64,000 nt of DNA from Adhaeribacter_A terreus (GTDB taxonomy: Bacteria; Bacteroidota; Bacteroidia; Cytophagales; Hymenobacteraceae), in NCBI RefSeq assembly GCF_042657365.1, contig NZ_JBHSKT010000001.1, positions 372,001-436,000 on the forward strand, given 5' to 3'. Both the position numbers and the translations under genes were made by a program. The notes under the pieces were generated by a model that was not told the DNA's origin, searched no databases, and worked only from the letters and a program-made list of their open reading frames with translations. The first letter of the stretch is position 1. The number at the start of each line of letters is the position of its first letter. This document shows, in pieces, positions 41,977-50,354 of this stretch.

Positions 41977-44932
41977 AGTAACCAAATACTTCTTTCAGGC
42001 TCAGTTGTTCTACTTTGCCGTATTTTGCTAGTTCTTTAAAGTTCAGGCGGTCTTTCGAACCAATTACCAGAATCGCTTTTGGCTGGCCTTTTACGTTTTC
42101 AGCCTGGAATTTCTTCACGTCGTCCATGGTCATGGCGTTTACGTCGGTGAAGATCTCGCGGCGGATGTCGTAGTCGATGCCCAGTTTCTTGGCGCGCTCG
42201 TAGTTGAACAGAATTCCTGATTTGGTAATGCGTTCGGTGGCAATGTTGTTGCGGATCGAAGCTTTTGCGTTCTGCAGATTCATTTCAGCAACCGGCATTT
42301 CAGCTAATAAAGCATCCATACCCGCCATAGCTTCCGGCAGTTTATCGCTCTGCGTACCAATGTAAGACATAATGTAATTGGCACGTTCTTTCTTCGAGGC
42401 GTTGTTGTAGCGGGAATTTACCGAGTAAGCCAAGGCTTTGGATTCGCGCAGTTCCTGGAAAACGATAGAGCCCATGTTGCCGCCGAAATACTCGTTGTAA
42501 AGCTGCACGGTTGGTACCATTTCCGGGTTGTAGTTCTGGCCTTTGGTCAGGAAAATGATCTCGGCCTGCACCATGTTGTAATCTACCCAGTAAACTTTGT
42601 TTTGCTTGATATCCTGCTCTTTGAATACTTTTTCGGCAGGAGCTGGTTTTAAAGTAGCCGGTAAAATGCGGCCTTCGTTCAGGGTTGAAACCAGTTTGCT
42701 TTCAGTACGAGGACCGTAGTAAAGCACGCGGTGCTCATACGTCGGAATGCTCTTGATCATGCTAACCAGTTCTTCCGGCTTGATCTTTTTCAGCTCTTTC
42801 TCTGGAATAACGTTTGTGAATGGGTTGTTTTTGCCATATTTCGCATAGTTCACCAAACCCTGGCTCAGAATGATCTGCTTGCTCAGTTTAGCATCTGCAC
42901 GGCTTTTCAGCGTACCATCTACTAAGTCTTTCAGGGCTTTTTTATCTGGTTTGGCATTTTTCAGGAAGTTTTCGAACAGGCTTAAACCGGCGTCGAAGTT
43001 TTCGTCCATGCCGCGCAGCGAAACATAAACCTGATCCTGCGAAGAGAACACATCGAAAGAGCAGCCCAGTTTGTAGAATTCCTGCTGCATCTGTTCTGCC
43101 GTCAGTTTATCGGTGCCCAGGTATTTCAGATAGTTTACTGCAAGGCCCAGTTTCGGATCGTTGTTGGTGCCCATATCCAGGATATAGTACAGCTCGAACA
43201 GCCCGTTTTCTTTATTGCGCGAATAAAGCACCGGAACATTGTTTTTCATGTTCAGCTGCTGAATATCTTTCTTGTAGTCCACAAAAACCGGCTGAATTTC
43301 TTTCGAATCAGCAGACATTACGGTTTTGTAGAATTCAGATTCTACGCCGCGGTTGGCAGGAACCGGCGTGATCACTGGTTTGTCAACTTTTTGTGCGTTC
43401 GGGTCTTTTCCGTTGCGTTTGTAAACTACTACGTAGTTATTGCCATAATATTTGTTGGCAACATCTACAATATCTTTCTTAGTAAGCTGCGCGAATTTGT
43501 TATCCAGGTTCACGTAATCTTTCCAGTCCATGTTGGCCACAAAAGCCGTAACGAAAGCATCGGCGCGGGAAGCATTGCTTTCGTATTCTTTCATACGGGA
43601 AATTTTCTCGTTATTAATAATAGCCGGGATCAGCCAGTCAGCAAACTGACCTTTCTTGATCAGGTCGATCTGGCCGAGTAATAATTTCTGTGCATCTTCC
43701 AGCTTCTGACCCTGACGAGGCGAAGCGTAGAGCATATGCGAAGAATAATCGTTGTTGATGTCGGCAAAAGAAGCTGCGTTCAGAACGGCCTGTTTCTGGT
43801 TCAGATTAATATCAATTAAACCAGCCTGGTCGTTGCTCAGAATACGGTCGATCATACGCAAGGCCAACGCATCTTTTTCTTTTACGCCCGGAAACCGGAA
43901 ACCCATCATCACCATTTCAGCATCCGGACCCATTACTTCGCGTTTTATCGGCTCTGTAATAGGCTCTTCCATGGCTACCTGAAATGCAGGAACATCCTGC
44001 TTTTGCCAGCTGCCGAAATATTTGTCTATGGTGCGAATCGTTTGTTCCGGATCTAAGTCGCCGCTCAAACAAATAGCTACGTTGTTCGGCACGTAATATT
44101 TGTTGAAGTAATTTTTGATCTCGGTAATAGAAGGGTTTTTGAGGTGTTCAATAGTACCGATGGTAGTTTGCGTGCCGTACTGATGCTGCTGGTATAAAGC
44201 GGCATTCATGGCTTCGTAAACCTTCCGGAAATCGTTATCTAAAGTACGGTTCTTCTCTTCGTAAACGGCCTCCAGCTCGGTGTGGAATAAACGCGGCACA
44301 ACTTCCCGGAAACGTTCGGCCTGGATCATTGCCCAACGTTCCACTTCATTTGCCGGAATATCGTCTACGTAAACCGTTTGCTCTACCGATGTATAAGCGT
44401 TGGTACCTTTTGCACCAAGGCCGCTCATGGCTTTATCGTATTCGTTAGGAATGGCATATTTTGCCGCTACGCCCGAAACGCTGTCGATCTGGTGGTAAAT
44501 TTTCTTGCGTACAGCCGGATCAGTTTGTTGGCGGTATTTTTCGTAAAGCGCTTCGATCTTATCGAGCTCCACTTTTTCGGTAGCCCAGTTTTGAGTTCCC
44601 AATTTAGAAGTGCCTTTGAAAACCATGTGTTCCAGGTAGTGCGCCAATCCGGTTGCGTTGGCCGGGTCGTTTTTGCTACCCGCTTTTACGGCTACATAAG
44701 TCTGAATACGCGGCGCATCTTTGTACTGCGTAATGTAAACTTTCAGGCCGTTGTCTAAGGTATAAATACGGGCTTTCAGCGAATCGCCGGGCACACTCTC
44801 GAACGTGTAGGTTTTCTCGGCCGGTTGGGTAGTAGTTGTGGCAGAAGTTGCCTTATTTTGGGTTTCGCTGGTTTTGCACTGCGTAAACAGCATGGTACCC
44901 AGCACTAAACCCAGATAAATAGGTTTTTTCAC
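41975..44932 (-). CDS. M16 family zinc metallopeptidase, lipoprotein
   Basis: This 985-residue insulinase-type protease has two tandem M16 halves. A lipobox FTQC places the lipid-anchored Cys at residue 19, so it is exported and membrane-bound in the envelope. The inverted zinc motif HYLEH gives His98, Glu101 and His102, and the downstream EAVYEEKNR segment supplies the third ligand. The second half (from about residue 530) lacks this motif, as expected for the non-catalytic half. Length and order match the ~950-residue single-chain M16 proteins of Bacteroidota. Substrates are probably unfolded peptides, which is inference. The stop is followed by a motif copy and a terminator. Confidence 0.94.
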   Translation of the reverse strand: MKKPIYLGLVLGTMLFTQCKTSETQNKATSATTTTQPAEKTYTFESVPGDSLKARIYTLDNGLKVYITQYKDAPRIQTYVAVKAGSKNDPANATGLAHYLEHMVFKGTSKLGTQNWATEKVELDKIEALYEKYRQQTDPAVRKKIYHQIDSVSGVAAKYAIPNEYDKAMSGLGAKGTNAYTSVEQTVYVDDIPANEVERWAMIQAERFREVVPRLFHTELEAVYEEKNRTLDNDFRKVYEAMNAALYQQHQYGTQTTIGTIEHLKNPSITEIKNYFNKYYVPNNVAICLSGDLDPEQTIRTIDKYFGSWQKQDVPAFQVAMEEPITEPIKREVMGPDAEMVMMGFRFPGVKEKDALALRMIDRILSNDQAGLIDINLNQKQAVLNAASFADINNDYSSHMLYASPRQGQKLEDAQKLLLGQIDLIKKGQFADWLIPAIINNEKISRMKEYESNASRADAFVTAFVANMDWKDYVNLDNKFAQLTKKDIVDVANKYYGNNYVVVYKRNGKDPNAQKVDKPVITPVPANRGVESEFYKTVMSADSKEIQPVFVDYKKDIQQLNMKNNVPVLYSRNKENGLFELYYILDMGTNNDPKLGLAVNYLKYLGTDKLTAEQMQQEFYKLGCSFDVFSSQDQVYVSLRGMDENFDAGLSLFENFLKNAKPDKKALKDLVDGTLKSRADAKLSKQIILSQGLVNYAKYGKNNPFTNVIPEKELKKIKPEELVSMIKSIPTYEHRVLYYGPRTESKLVSTLNEGRILPATLKPAPAEKVFKEQDIKQNKVYWVDYNMVQAEIIFLTKGQNYNPEMVPTVQLYNEYFGGNMGSIVFQELRESKALAYSVNSRYNNASKKERANYIMSYIGTQSDKLPEAMAGMDALLAEMPVAEMNLQNAKASIRNNIATERITKSGILFNYERAKKLGIDYDIRREIFTDVNAMTMDDVKKFQAENVKGQPKAILVIGSKDRLNFKELAKYGKVEQLSLKEVFGY

Positions 44933-45057
44933 GGAAATAGACAGGTTTTTAGAGATGAAGGTTTTTAACAGGTCAAATATAATAGAATATACCGGTTTTT
45001 AAAGAGAACACTATAAAATAGCCCGTTTTGGTACATTATGGACGGTTAAGTGATTTT

Positions 45058-45178
45058 GAGTTTTTCAGTTCAAAAGGATAGCGTTTTTTATATCGTCATT
45101 TCGACGATAGGAGAGATCTCATTAAGTTGGTAGTTTCGTAAGCTATTGACTTTTATGGCTTGAAAGGATACCGTTTTT
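45058..45178 (-). repeat. Composite repeat: motif, 55-bp element, motif (copy 2)
   Basis: Two minus-oriented motifs (45058-45088 and 45148-45178) flank a 55-bp element (45095-45149, containing GGAGAGATCTCATTAAGTTG). Its reverse complement aligns with 38652-38706 without gaps, with about 11 differences. Confidence 0.78.
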
Positions 45179-45235
45179 TATAGTCAGCTTACTACCTTTG
45201 ATCATTTGCTGAATTGCTTTTCACTTACTTCTCTG

Positions 45236-45545
45236 TTCTTTTTGTCTTGATACAAAAAGAACCAAAAAAATCAAGTCAAAGCGGAACTCGCTGACCGCTC
45301 AAACAACTCTTTGACAAAAGGCCACCGTGATACTTCTCTTCTTCGTAGCAAACGAAGCAGTGCCTATATAGTAGGTTGTAGTGGCTTTGCCAGCGGCAAA
45401 ATTTGCTTGTACTTCGTAGCTTTTGTTGATCGTACTCCGCTGCGCGTTCGAGTGTTTAAGTTGAATAAAGCAGGGAAAAAAGCTCCCCGCCTGGACAGGA
45501 GGGGTTGGGGGTGGTTGATTTTCGGGCTGAAGTATAACGGCATAA
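45236..45545. repeat. Possible dispersed intergenic element
   Basis: This stretch starts with the inverted repeat TTTTTGT-CTTGAT-ACAAAAA and continues with CTCGCTGACCGCTCAAACAA, several TTCGTAGC phrases and a G-rich end. From memory, similar sequences are scattered in many Bacteroidota genomes. No second copy lies in this window, so repeat status is inferred. Confidence 0.35.
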
Positions 45546-45612
45546 TCATGCAGCTAATTAAAAGCTGGGCGAATGAACCAATTCTATAAAATCATCCATT
45601 CATTCCTTACTT

Positions 45613-45643
45613 AAAAAAACGCTATGCTTTCAGCACAAAAAAA
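45613..45643 (+). repeat. 31-bp motif copy
   Basis: AAAAAAACGCTATGCTTTC followed by AGCACAAAAAAA lies about 115 bp upstream of the coiled-coil protein gene, in its direction. Confidence 0.65.
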
Positions 45644-45758
45644 CCTTTAACGGAGAATCTGAAAAATTAACCAAATCTTTTTTTCTAAACCGGTTTGTTT
45701 TCTCTAATTTAGAATCCCGAAATTTAGTTTTACCATAAAAATATATAGCGTTTTCCTT

Positions 45759-46478
45759 ATGAAATTCTTTTACTTCGCGGCTTTTCTGCTTCTTTTTACC
45801 TTGTCTGGTTTCACGCAAAAAACGGTAGTTACCGAAACCGAACAAAACATTAACGGCGTGCCGCGCAAAGGTCAGCAGATCAGCATTCAGCTCGATGCCA
45901 AACTGGTAGAGAAAGCCTGGGAAAATTACCTGAAAGAGAAAGTTGGTAAACTAACCAGCAAAAACATTCTTACCAGCAACAAAGGCATTTATACCATTGA
46001 GCAAGGTAAAATTGAAGCTGTAGCTTCTACGCCGCTGCGCATTGTTTCTAAAGTAGATGTAACCGAAGGCGGTACGCTGGTTTGGTGGAGCCTGGATATG
46101 GGCAGCGCCTACGTAAACAAAGATGCTACGCCACAGCAATACGAAGCCGCCGAAACCATTCTGCGCGATTTCGCCCGCAAACTTTACCGCGAAGATGTAG
46201 CCCGCCAGGTAATAGATGCCGAAAAAGTTTTAGCTAATACCCAGGCCGAAGAGCAACGCGTAATTAAAGCCGCCGACGAAATTAAACGCAACATTGAGAA
46301 GAACAAGCAGCGCCGCATAGAACTGGAAGCGGAACTTGCTCAAAATGCCCAGGAACTAAATCAGCTGAACCTGGATACCGAAAACAACCTGAAGCAACAA
46401 GCCACCGCCAAACAAAACGTAGAAAATATGCGTCAGGCGGTAGAAGTTGTAAAAAATAAAGTGAACCTGATCGAGTAG
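45759..46478 (+). CDS. Secreted coiled-coil protein, unknown function
   Basis: This 239-residue protein has a signal peptide (FYFAAFLLLFTLSGFTQ, cleavage near residue 20). Residues ~25-130 form a small mixed domain (RKGQQISIQLDAKLVEKAW, YTIEQGKIEAVASTPLRIV, GGTLVWWSLDMGSAYV). Residues ~140-239 are a long Glu/Lys/Gln/Asn-rich heptad region (EEQRVIKAADEIKRNIEKN and onward), which is a strong coiled coil. It is expected in the periplasm or loosely on the envelope. I recognise no family. The stop codon is followed immediately by a motif copy and a terminator, and the next genes are convergent. Confidence 0.78.
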   Translation: MKFFYFAAFLLLFTLSGFTQKTVVTETEQNINGVPRKGQQISIQLDAKLVEKAWENYLKEKVGKLTSKNILTSNKGIYTIEQGKIEAVASTPLRIVSKVDVTEGGTLVWWSLDMGSAYVNKDATPQQYEAAETILRDFARKLYREDVARQVIDAEKVLANTQAEEQRVIKAADEIKRNIEKNKQRRIELEAELAQNAQELNQLNLDTENNLKQQATAKQNVENMRQAVEVVKNKVNLIE

Positions 46479-46509
46479 TAAAAACGCTATGCTTTCGGGC
46501 CGAAAAAGT
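46479..46509 (+). repeat. 31-bp motif directly after the stop codon
   Basis: The stop at 46476-46478 is followed by TAAAAACGCTATGCTTTCGG and GCCGAAAAAGT, then the terminator hairpin. Confidence 0.8.
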
Positions 46510-46545
46510 AAAAAGCCTTCCTGAAAATATCAGAAAGGCTTTTTT
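46510..46545. terminator. Bidirectional terminator
   Basis: AAAAAGCCTTCCTGA pairs with TCAGAAAGGCTTTTT around AAATA (one mismatch). It lies between the convergent coiled-coil protein and pyrophosphatase-like genes. Confidence 0.88.
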
Positions 46546-46564
46546 TATGGCTGTAAAATCGGAT

Positions 46565-47134
46565 CTATTTCATGTGTTTCCGGATCAGGTCGTCGGCAAA
46601 TTTATCGTCTTTCCAACCCATAATGCGCACGTTTTTCTGCGGTTCAGCATTTAAAAACCACGTTTCCAGCATACGCTTTGCGGCCGGATATTTCTGCATG
46701 AATTCCTCTGAATCAGTGGCATCGAGCAAGCGTTCGCTGGGTTTGGCCGGCACGGTTACGATCTGGTACTCCAGCTCGCCGGCACTTTCTAAAAGTAACA
46801 CGCCAAGCGGCATTACTTCCGTTACCGTACCGGTTTGCTGGCTTTCACTTAAAACCAACACGTGCAGCGGTTTACTATCGGGCGTGCGGGTAGACGGAAT
46901 GAAACCGGCATTGGCAGGGTAGGGCAGAAAGCGCACAATTTTATCCTGCCCGGCTTCCTGCACCACCACAAATTCGTTCGTTTTCGGGCTGAACGCATAT
47001 TCTCTCGCTGAACCGGCCGGCGTTTCAATAACCACCTGCACCTGTTTGCTTTCCGAAAAAGCGGGCAGGTTCTCGTAATTGGTCTTGCAGCCCGAAAACG
47101 CTATCAATATGAAGCCAAAAAGTACTTTTTTCAT
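46565..47134 (-). CDS. Pyrophosphatase-like lipoprotein, probably inactive
   Basis: This 189-residue protein has a lipobox FSGC (Cys16) and the fold signature of family I inorganic pyrophosphatase: VVIETPAGS, IVRFLPYPANAGFIPSTRTP, KPLHVLVLSES, GVLLLESAGELEYQIVTVP. The catalytic set seems lost. The DGDPLDVLVL motif is DSKPLHVLVL here, so two of its three Asp are Lys and His. NYGFIP is NAGFIP, losing the active-site Tyr, and the later DEAGED region is ESAGEL. It is therefore best seen as an exported pseudoenzyme, perhaps binding a phosphate-rich ligand; that role is inference. It starts only 6 bp after the M1 peptidase stop, so the two are translationally coupled and probably work together. Confidence 0.85.
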   Translation of the reverse strand: MKKVLFGFILIAFSGCKTNYENLPAFSESKQVQVVIETPAGSAREYAFSPKTNEFVVVQEAGQDKIVRFLPYPANAGFIPSTRTPDSKPLHVLVLSESQQTGTVTEVMPLGVLLLESAGELEYQIVTVPAKPSERLLDATDSEEFMQKYPAAKRMLETWFLNAEPQKNVRIMGWKDDKFADDLIRKHMK

Positions 47135-47152
47135 CTGAAACTATAGCGCTTC
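47093..47152. repeat. Inverted motif pair across the M1/pyrophosphatase-like junction
   Basis: A plus copy (GAAAACGCTATCAATATG then AAGCCAAAAAGT, 47093-47123) and a minus copy (ACTTTTTTCATCTGAAACTA then TAGCGCTT, 47124-47151) lie head to head. The pair spans the stop of the M1 gene, the ATG of the next gene and its signal-peptide codons. Confidence 0.7.
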
Positions 47153-50080
47153 GTTCAGGGCTTTAAACGGATTCAGCATATTCAAACGCAAACTGAAACG
47201 GATATTCTGCTTAAAATCTTTGAAATTTTCCGGCGTATCGTTCACAAAGTTGCTGCCCGCAATAGGTAAATATAAGCTGAAAAAACCTTCACCAATGTTC
47301 AGCGCCAAACCCGTTCCATAAAATAAATCATCGAAACCACCAACTTTACCCAAATCCAGATAAGCACTTAGCGGAATAAATGGAATGTCAGTTTCCAGAT
47401 TCAGCGTGCTCATCCAATCATTAGTAAACAACGGAATATAGTTTTTGAAAGCACCATCCGCATTATCGGTTTGGTCAGCCAATGCCCGGATTCCATCCGA
47501 TTTCTGTGCCCGGTCCAGGAAGATGGTTTCTTTCAGATAATCGGGGCTGCCGCTTAAACCCATTGTGAAGAACCAAGGATTGTTTAAAAATTTCCCGCCA
47601 AAAGCCCGGGCGCTGAATTTCTTGTTTTTGCTCCAGTAACGTTCGTAGTTGGCGATGGCTTTAATACTATATGTAGCATCATTTACCCAGCTATGAGCGT
47701 GCAAACGCTGAAACTGCAATTGCAAACTCATATCCTGCAGTGCATTGTTTTTCCAGATGCGGTAATTCAACGTTTGGGCATTGTAATCCGGAGGTGTATG
47801 TAATTGATAAAATGCAATACCTCTTTCAAGATCTTCCCCAAAATTAATGGAAGGTAAGTGATTATTTATAAAAGTATATTTCGCCTCCAGTTGCTGGCGC
47901 GGGCTTCGGCCCGATTTCCGCTTGAAATTCAGCGTAAGCGAAGGCTCGTATTTCTCGAAATATTCGAAGCGCTGAAAGTTGAAACCGAGCAATGCCTGGC
48001 GCAGCAAATTGTTTTCGTGCGGCACCAGGTTATAATTGATATTGGCAATGCCGTTCACCTGGTTTTCGTGGAAGCTGTACATAGGCATTACCAGGAAATT
48101 GACACGCTTATAAAGCAGGCTGCTGTTGTAAAAAGCGGCCCCCAGCATAAATTTATCGGTGGTATTCGCACCAATTACCGGTAAAAAGTAAAGCTGTTTT
48201 TTATCGTACTGTTCAAAGCCGCCCAGTTTCTGCAACCGGAATTTTTCTGATTTTCTGAAAAGCCCGCTGGTTTTTAACTGGTTGTCGCGGCGGTTCAGTT
48301 CAGGCACTACATAATCCGGATCGATCACGTATTTTTCGGCTTGGGTGGTAGAAAATGCTATGGTTTCGGTGCCGGAAAATGGTTTGGTCCAGTGCTGTTC
48401 AAGTTTCTGGCCCTGCGCATCGAAAGCCGCTACTGGCACTGCTACCGGGTAGCCCGATTCGTTTTTAATGGTAACTATGCGGCCGGTTGGCCCCACATCT
48501 TCGCGCTGAATTTCTACATCAACCGGGTTGGTCGTTTTTATAATATTGCTAAAGAACCAATCCAGGTTTTCGCCGGTGCTTTTTTCAAAACTCCTTTGGA
48601 AATCTTCCGGATACGGATGTTTGAATTTCCATTCTTCGAAATACGCGTGCATGGCTTTATCAAATCGTTCCTGCCCTAAATAAGCCGCCAGGTATTTAAA
48701 AACCAAAGTAGATTTCTGGTACACAATGCCGCCGTAGTTCCATTTAGTATAATCGGCGGCGTGGTATTCTATCGGCTGATCGCTGCCGCGGCTGGCCGTT
48801 GCCTGGTAAAGCATTTCGTCGGTTATGGAAGCAGATACATTTTCCAGCCCGAAATGCTTGCGCAAACCAGCCGGAATGGAGCCATCTTTTTTGCCCTGTT
48901 CTGCGTTTTTGTCGTCGTCTATGCGGCTTTCAACATAAGAGTTCAGGCCTTCGTCCATCCAGGGGTGTTGCCTTTCTTCCGAACCCAGAATGCCGTAAAA
49001 CCAGTTATGCCCCACTTCGTGGATAATAGCCGACGGAAAAGTAACCGTAACCATCGGGTATTCCATGCCGCCTACATTTTCGCCCAAAGCGCCATCTACG
49101 GCCGTGGCTGCACTGTACGGATATTCGCCTACGTGTTTGGAATAATAATAAACCGCATCGTTAATATCGTTTCTGCGTTTCAGCCAGCCATCCGCATTTT
49201 TGTTCAGGAACATCTGCCAGGTAATTACCGGGCGCTTCGATTCGGGAAGTTCCACGGTATCTTTCAGCACGTTAAACCGCTTATCAGCAAACCAGGCAAA
49301 ATCGTGAATATTAGCTTGTACGTAATGCAGCGTTTTGATTTTAGGCGAAGAAGCGGGGATAGTCATATTGTTTCCAAAACTGCTTTTCTTCGCCGTTACG
49401 CCAGCCAGACTATCGAGGCGCGCCAGTTCCGAAAGGGTTTGAAGTTCGCCGGTAGCGCCAACGGTATAATTTTCCGGCAGCGTAATTTTTACATCAAACT
49501 TCCCGAATTCAGAATAAAATTCACCTTGGTCTAAATAAGGCATCTGGTGCCAGCCTTTGCGGTCGTAAACCGCCGGTTTCGGGTACCACTGCGTGATCTG
49601 ATAAGATTGCTCTACATGCCCCAAACGCGAAATTGCACCCGGCACTTTTACCAGGAATGGCGTCCGGATAGTGATCTTTTCGCCGGGTTTCAGCGGTTCG
49701 TTCAGTATCAGTTTGGCAATATCTTCCTGCTCGTATTCGAGTTTTGCCGGCCGGCCGTTCACTTCAAAGGCCAGGTTGCTTATGTAGCCGCGGTCCTCTT
49801 TTTTAGCGAACTGTAACTTACGCGAACCATTCAGTACCATTTGCTTCGCCAGCGCCGTTTTGTTGTTTTTATAAGCGTTCGGCCACAGGTGAAAGTAAAT
49901 GTAAGAAAGCTGGTCCGGCGAATGGTTTACATACTCAATTTCTTCGGTGCCACTTAATTCGTGCTTTTCATCGTTCAGCGACACATCAATTTTGTAATTA
50001 ACTTCCTGCTGCCAGTAATTCTGGGCCATACCCAAACCGGGCAGTAATGACAGCGCAAAGGCTGCGAAAAGATTTTTCAT
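47141..50080 (-). CDS. M1 family metallopeptidase with C-terminal barrel-like domain
   Basis: This 979-residue protein has a signal peptide (LFAAFALSLLPGLGMAQ). The M1 aminopeptidase fold shows the zinc motif HEVGH at 354-358 with Glu377 19 residues later, and GGMEYP stands in for the substrate-binding GxMEN. After about residue 600 the sequence changes to alternating aromatic/polar strands with turns (FLVMPMYSFHENQVNGIANI, LRQALLGFNFQRFEYFEKYE, KNKKFSARAFGGKFLNNPW, ENFKDFKQNIRFSLRLNML). This reads as an outer-membrane barrel-like or surface-antigen-like domain. The catalytic head may therefore be held at the outer membrane, which is inference. The pyrophosphatase-like lipoprotein follows after 6 bp. 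Two motif copies lie in the leader. Confidence 0.92.
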   Translation of the reverse strand: MKNLFAAFALSLLPGLGMAQNYWQQEVNYKIDVSLNDEKHELSGTEEIEYVNHSPDQLSYIYFHLWPNAYKNNKTALAKQMVLNGSRKLQFAKKEDRGYISNLAFEVNGRPAKLEYEQEDIAKLILNEPLKPGEKITIRTPFLVKVPGAISRLGHVEQSYQITQWYPKPAVYDRKGWHQMPYLDQGEFYSEFGKFDVKITLPENYTVGATGELQTLSELARLDSLAGVTAKKSSFGNNMTIPASSPKIKTLHYVQANIHDFAWFADKRFNVLKDTVELPESKRPVITWQMFLNKNADGWLKRRNDINDAVYYYSKHVGEYPYSAATAVDGALGENVGGMEYPMVTVTFPSAIIHEVGHNWFYGILGSEERQHPWMDEGLNSYVESRIDDDKNAEQGKKDGSIPAGLRKHFGLENVSASITDEMLYQATASRGSDQPIEYHAADYTKWNYGGIVYQKSTLVFKYLAAYLGQERFDKAMHAYFEEWKFKHPYPEDFQRSFEKSTGENLDWFFSNIIKTTNPVDVEIQREDVGPTGRIVTIKNESGYPVAVPVAAFDAQGQKLEQHWTKPFSGTETIAFSTTQAEKYVIDPDYVVPELNRRDNQLKTSGLFRKSEKFRLQKLGGFEQYDKKQLYFLPVIGANTTDKFMLGAAFYNSSLLYKRVNFLVMPMYSFHENQVNGIANINYNLVPHENNLLRQALLGFNFQRFEYFEKYEPSLTLNFKRKSGRSPRQQLEAKYTFINNHLPSINFGEDLERGIAFYQLHTPPDYNAQTLNYRIWKNNALQDMSLQLQFQRLHAHSWVNDATYSIKAIANYERYWSKNKKFSARAFGGKFLNNPWFFTMGLSGSPDYLKETIFLDRAQKSDGIRALADQTDNADGAFKNYIPLFTNDWMSTLNLETDIPFIPLSAYLDLGKVGGFDDLFYGTGLALNIGEGFFSLYLPIAGSNFVNDTPENFKDFKQNIRFSLRLNMLNPFKALNEAL

Positions 50081-50205
50081 AGTTTAAGGAGTTGCAAAAA
50101 CAGAATTTAAAGTTAGCGGAATGTTGCCGAACATTTGTAGTTCCGCCGAATTTTATCTTCCTGTTTTGTTCCTTTCAGATGCAGCTCCAGGCTAAAGCGT
50201 TGCCT

Positions 50206-50277
50206 GAGTTTTTCCTCTCCAAAGCATACCGTTTTGCAAGCGCTTTCAGTTTTTTGTCCGGAAGCCATAGCGTTTTG
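50206..50277 (-). repeat. Two 31-bp motif copies upstream of the M1 peptidase
   Basis: Copies at 50206-50235 (GAGTTTTTCCTCTCCAAAGC then ATACCGTTTTG) and 50248-50277 (AGTTTTTTGTCCGGAAGCC then ATAGCGTTTTGA) read in the M1 gene direction, 42 bp apart. Confidence 0.75.
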
Positions 50278-50291
50278 AGAAGCAAGTAAAA

Positions 50292-50322
50292 AGCCGGCGT
50301 TCATTTATCAGAAACGCCGGCT
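50292..50322 (-). terminator. Rho-independent terminator of the 3D-domain gene
   Basis: AGCCGGCGTT (50292-50301) pairs with AACGCCGGCT (50313-50322), and a T run follows on the minus strand. Confidence 0.85.
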
Positions 50323-50325
50323 CCG

Positions 50326-50354
50326 CAGTTTTTACATAGAAACCGATACCGTTT
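50326..50354 (-). repeat. 31-bp motif overlapping the 3D-domain gene stop
   Basis: CAGTTTTTACATAGAAACC followed by GATACCGTTTGG covers the last codons and stop (50332-50334) of the gene on the minus strand, right before its terminator. Confidence 0.65.

Larger units (their letters stand above)
44933..45758. other. Repeat-rich intergenic gap
   Basis: No convincing gene is present. The left part is the upstream region of the M16 gene. It is followed by the composite repeat at 45058-45178 and then a stretch (45236-45545) with its own small inverted repeats: TTTTTGT-CTTGAT-ACAAAAA and TTTGCC-AGC-GGCAAA. Phrases such as GGAGGGGTTGGGGGTGG occur near 45500. A motif copy at 45613 lies in the leader of the next gene. 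Confidence 0.6.

Noticed and set aside
45311..45589. Possible 92-residue plus-strand gene
   Set aside because: The translation is rich in Arg, Ser and Lys without domain pattern and lies across the repeat-like stretch at 45236-45545.
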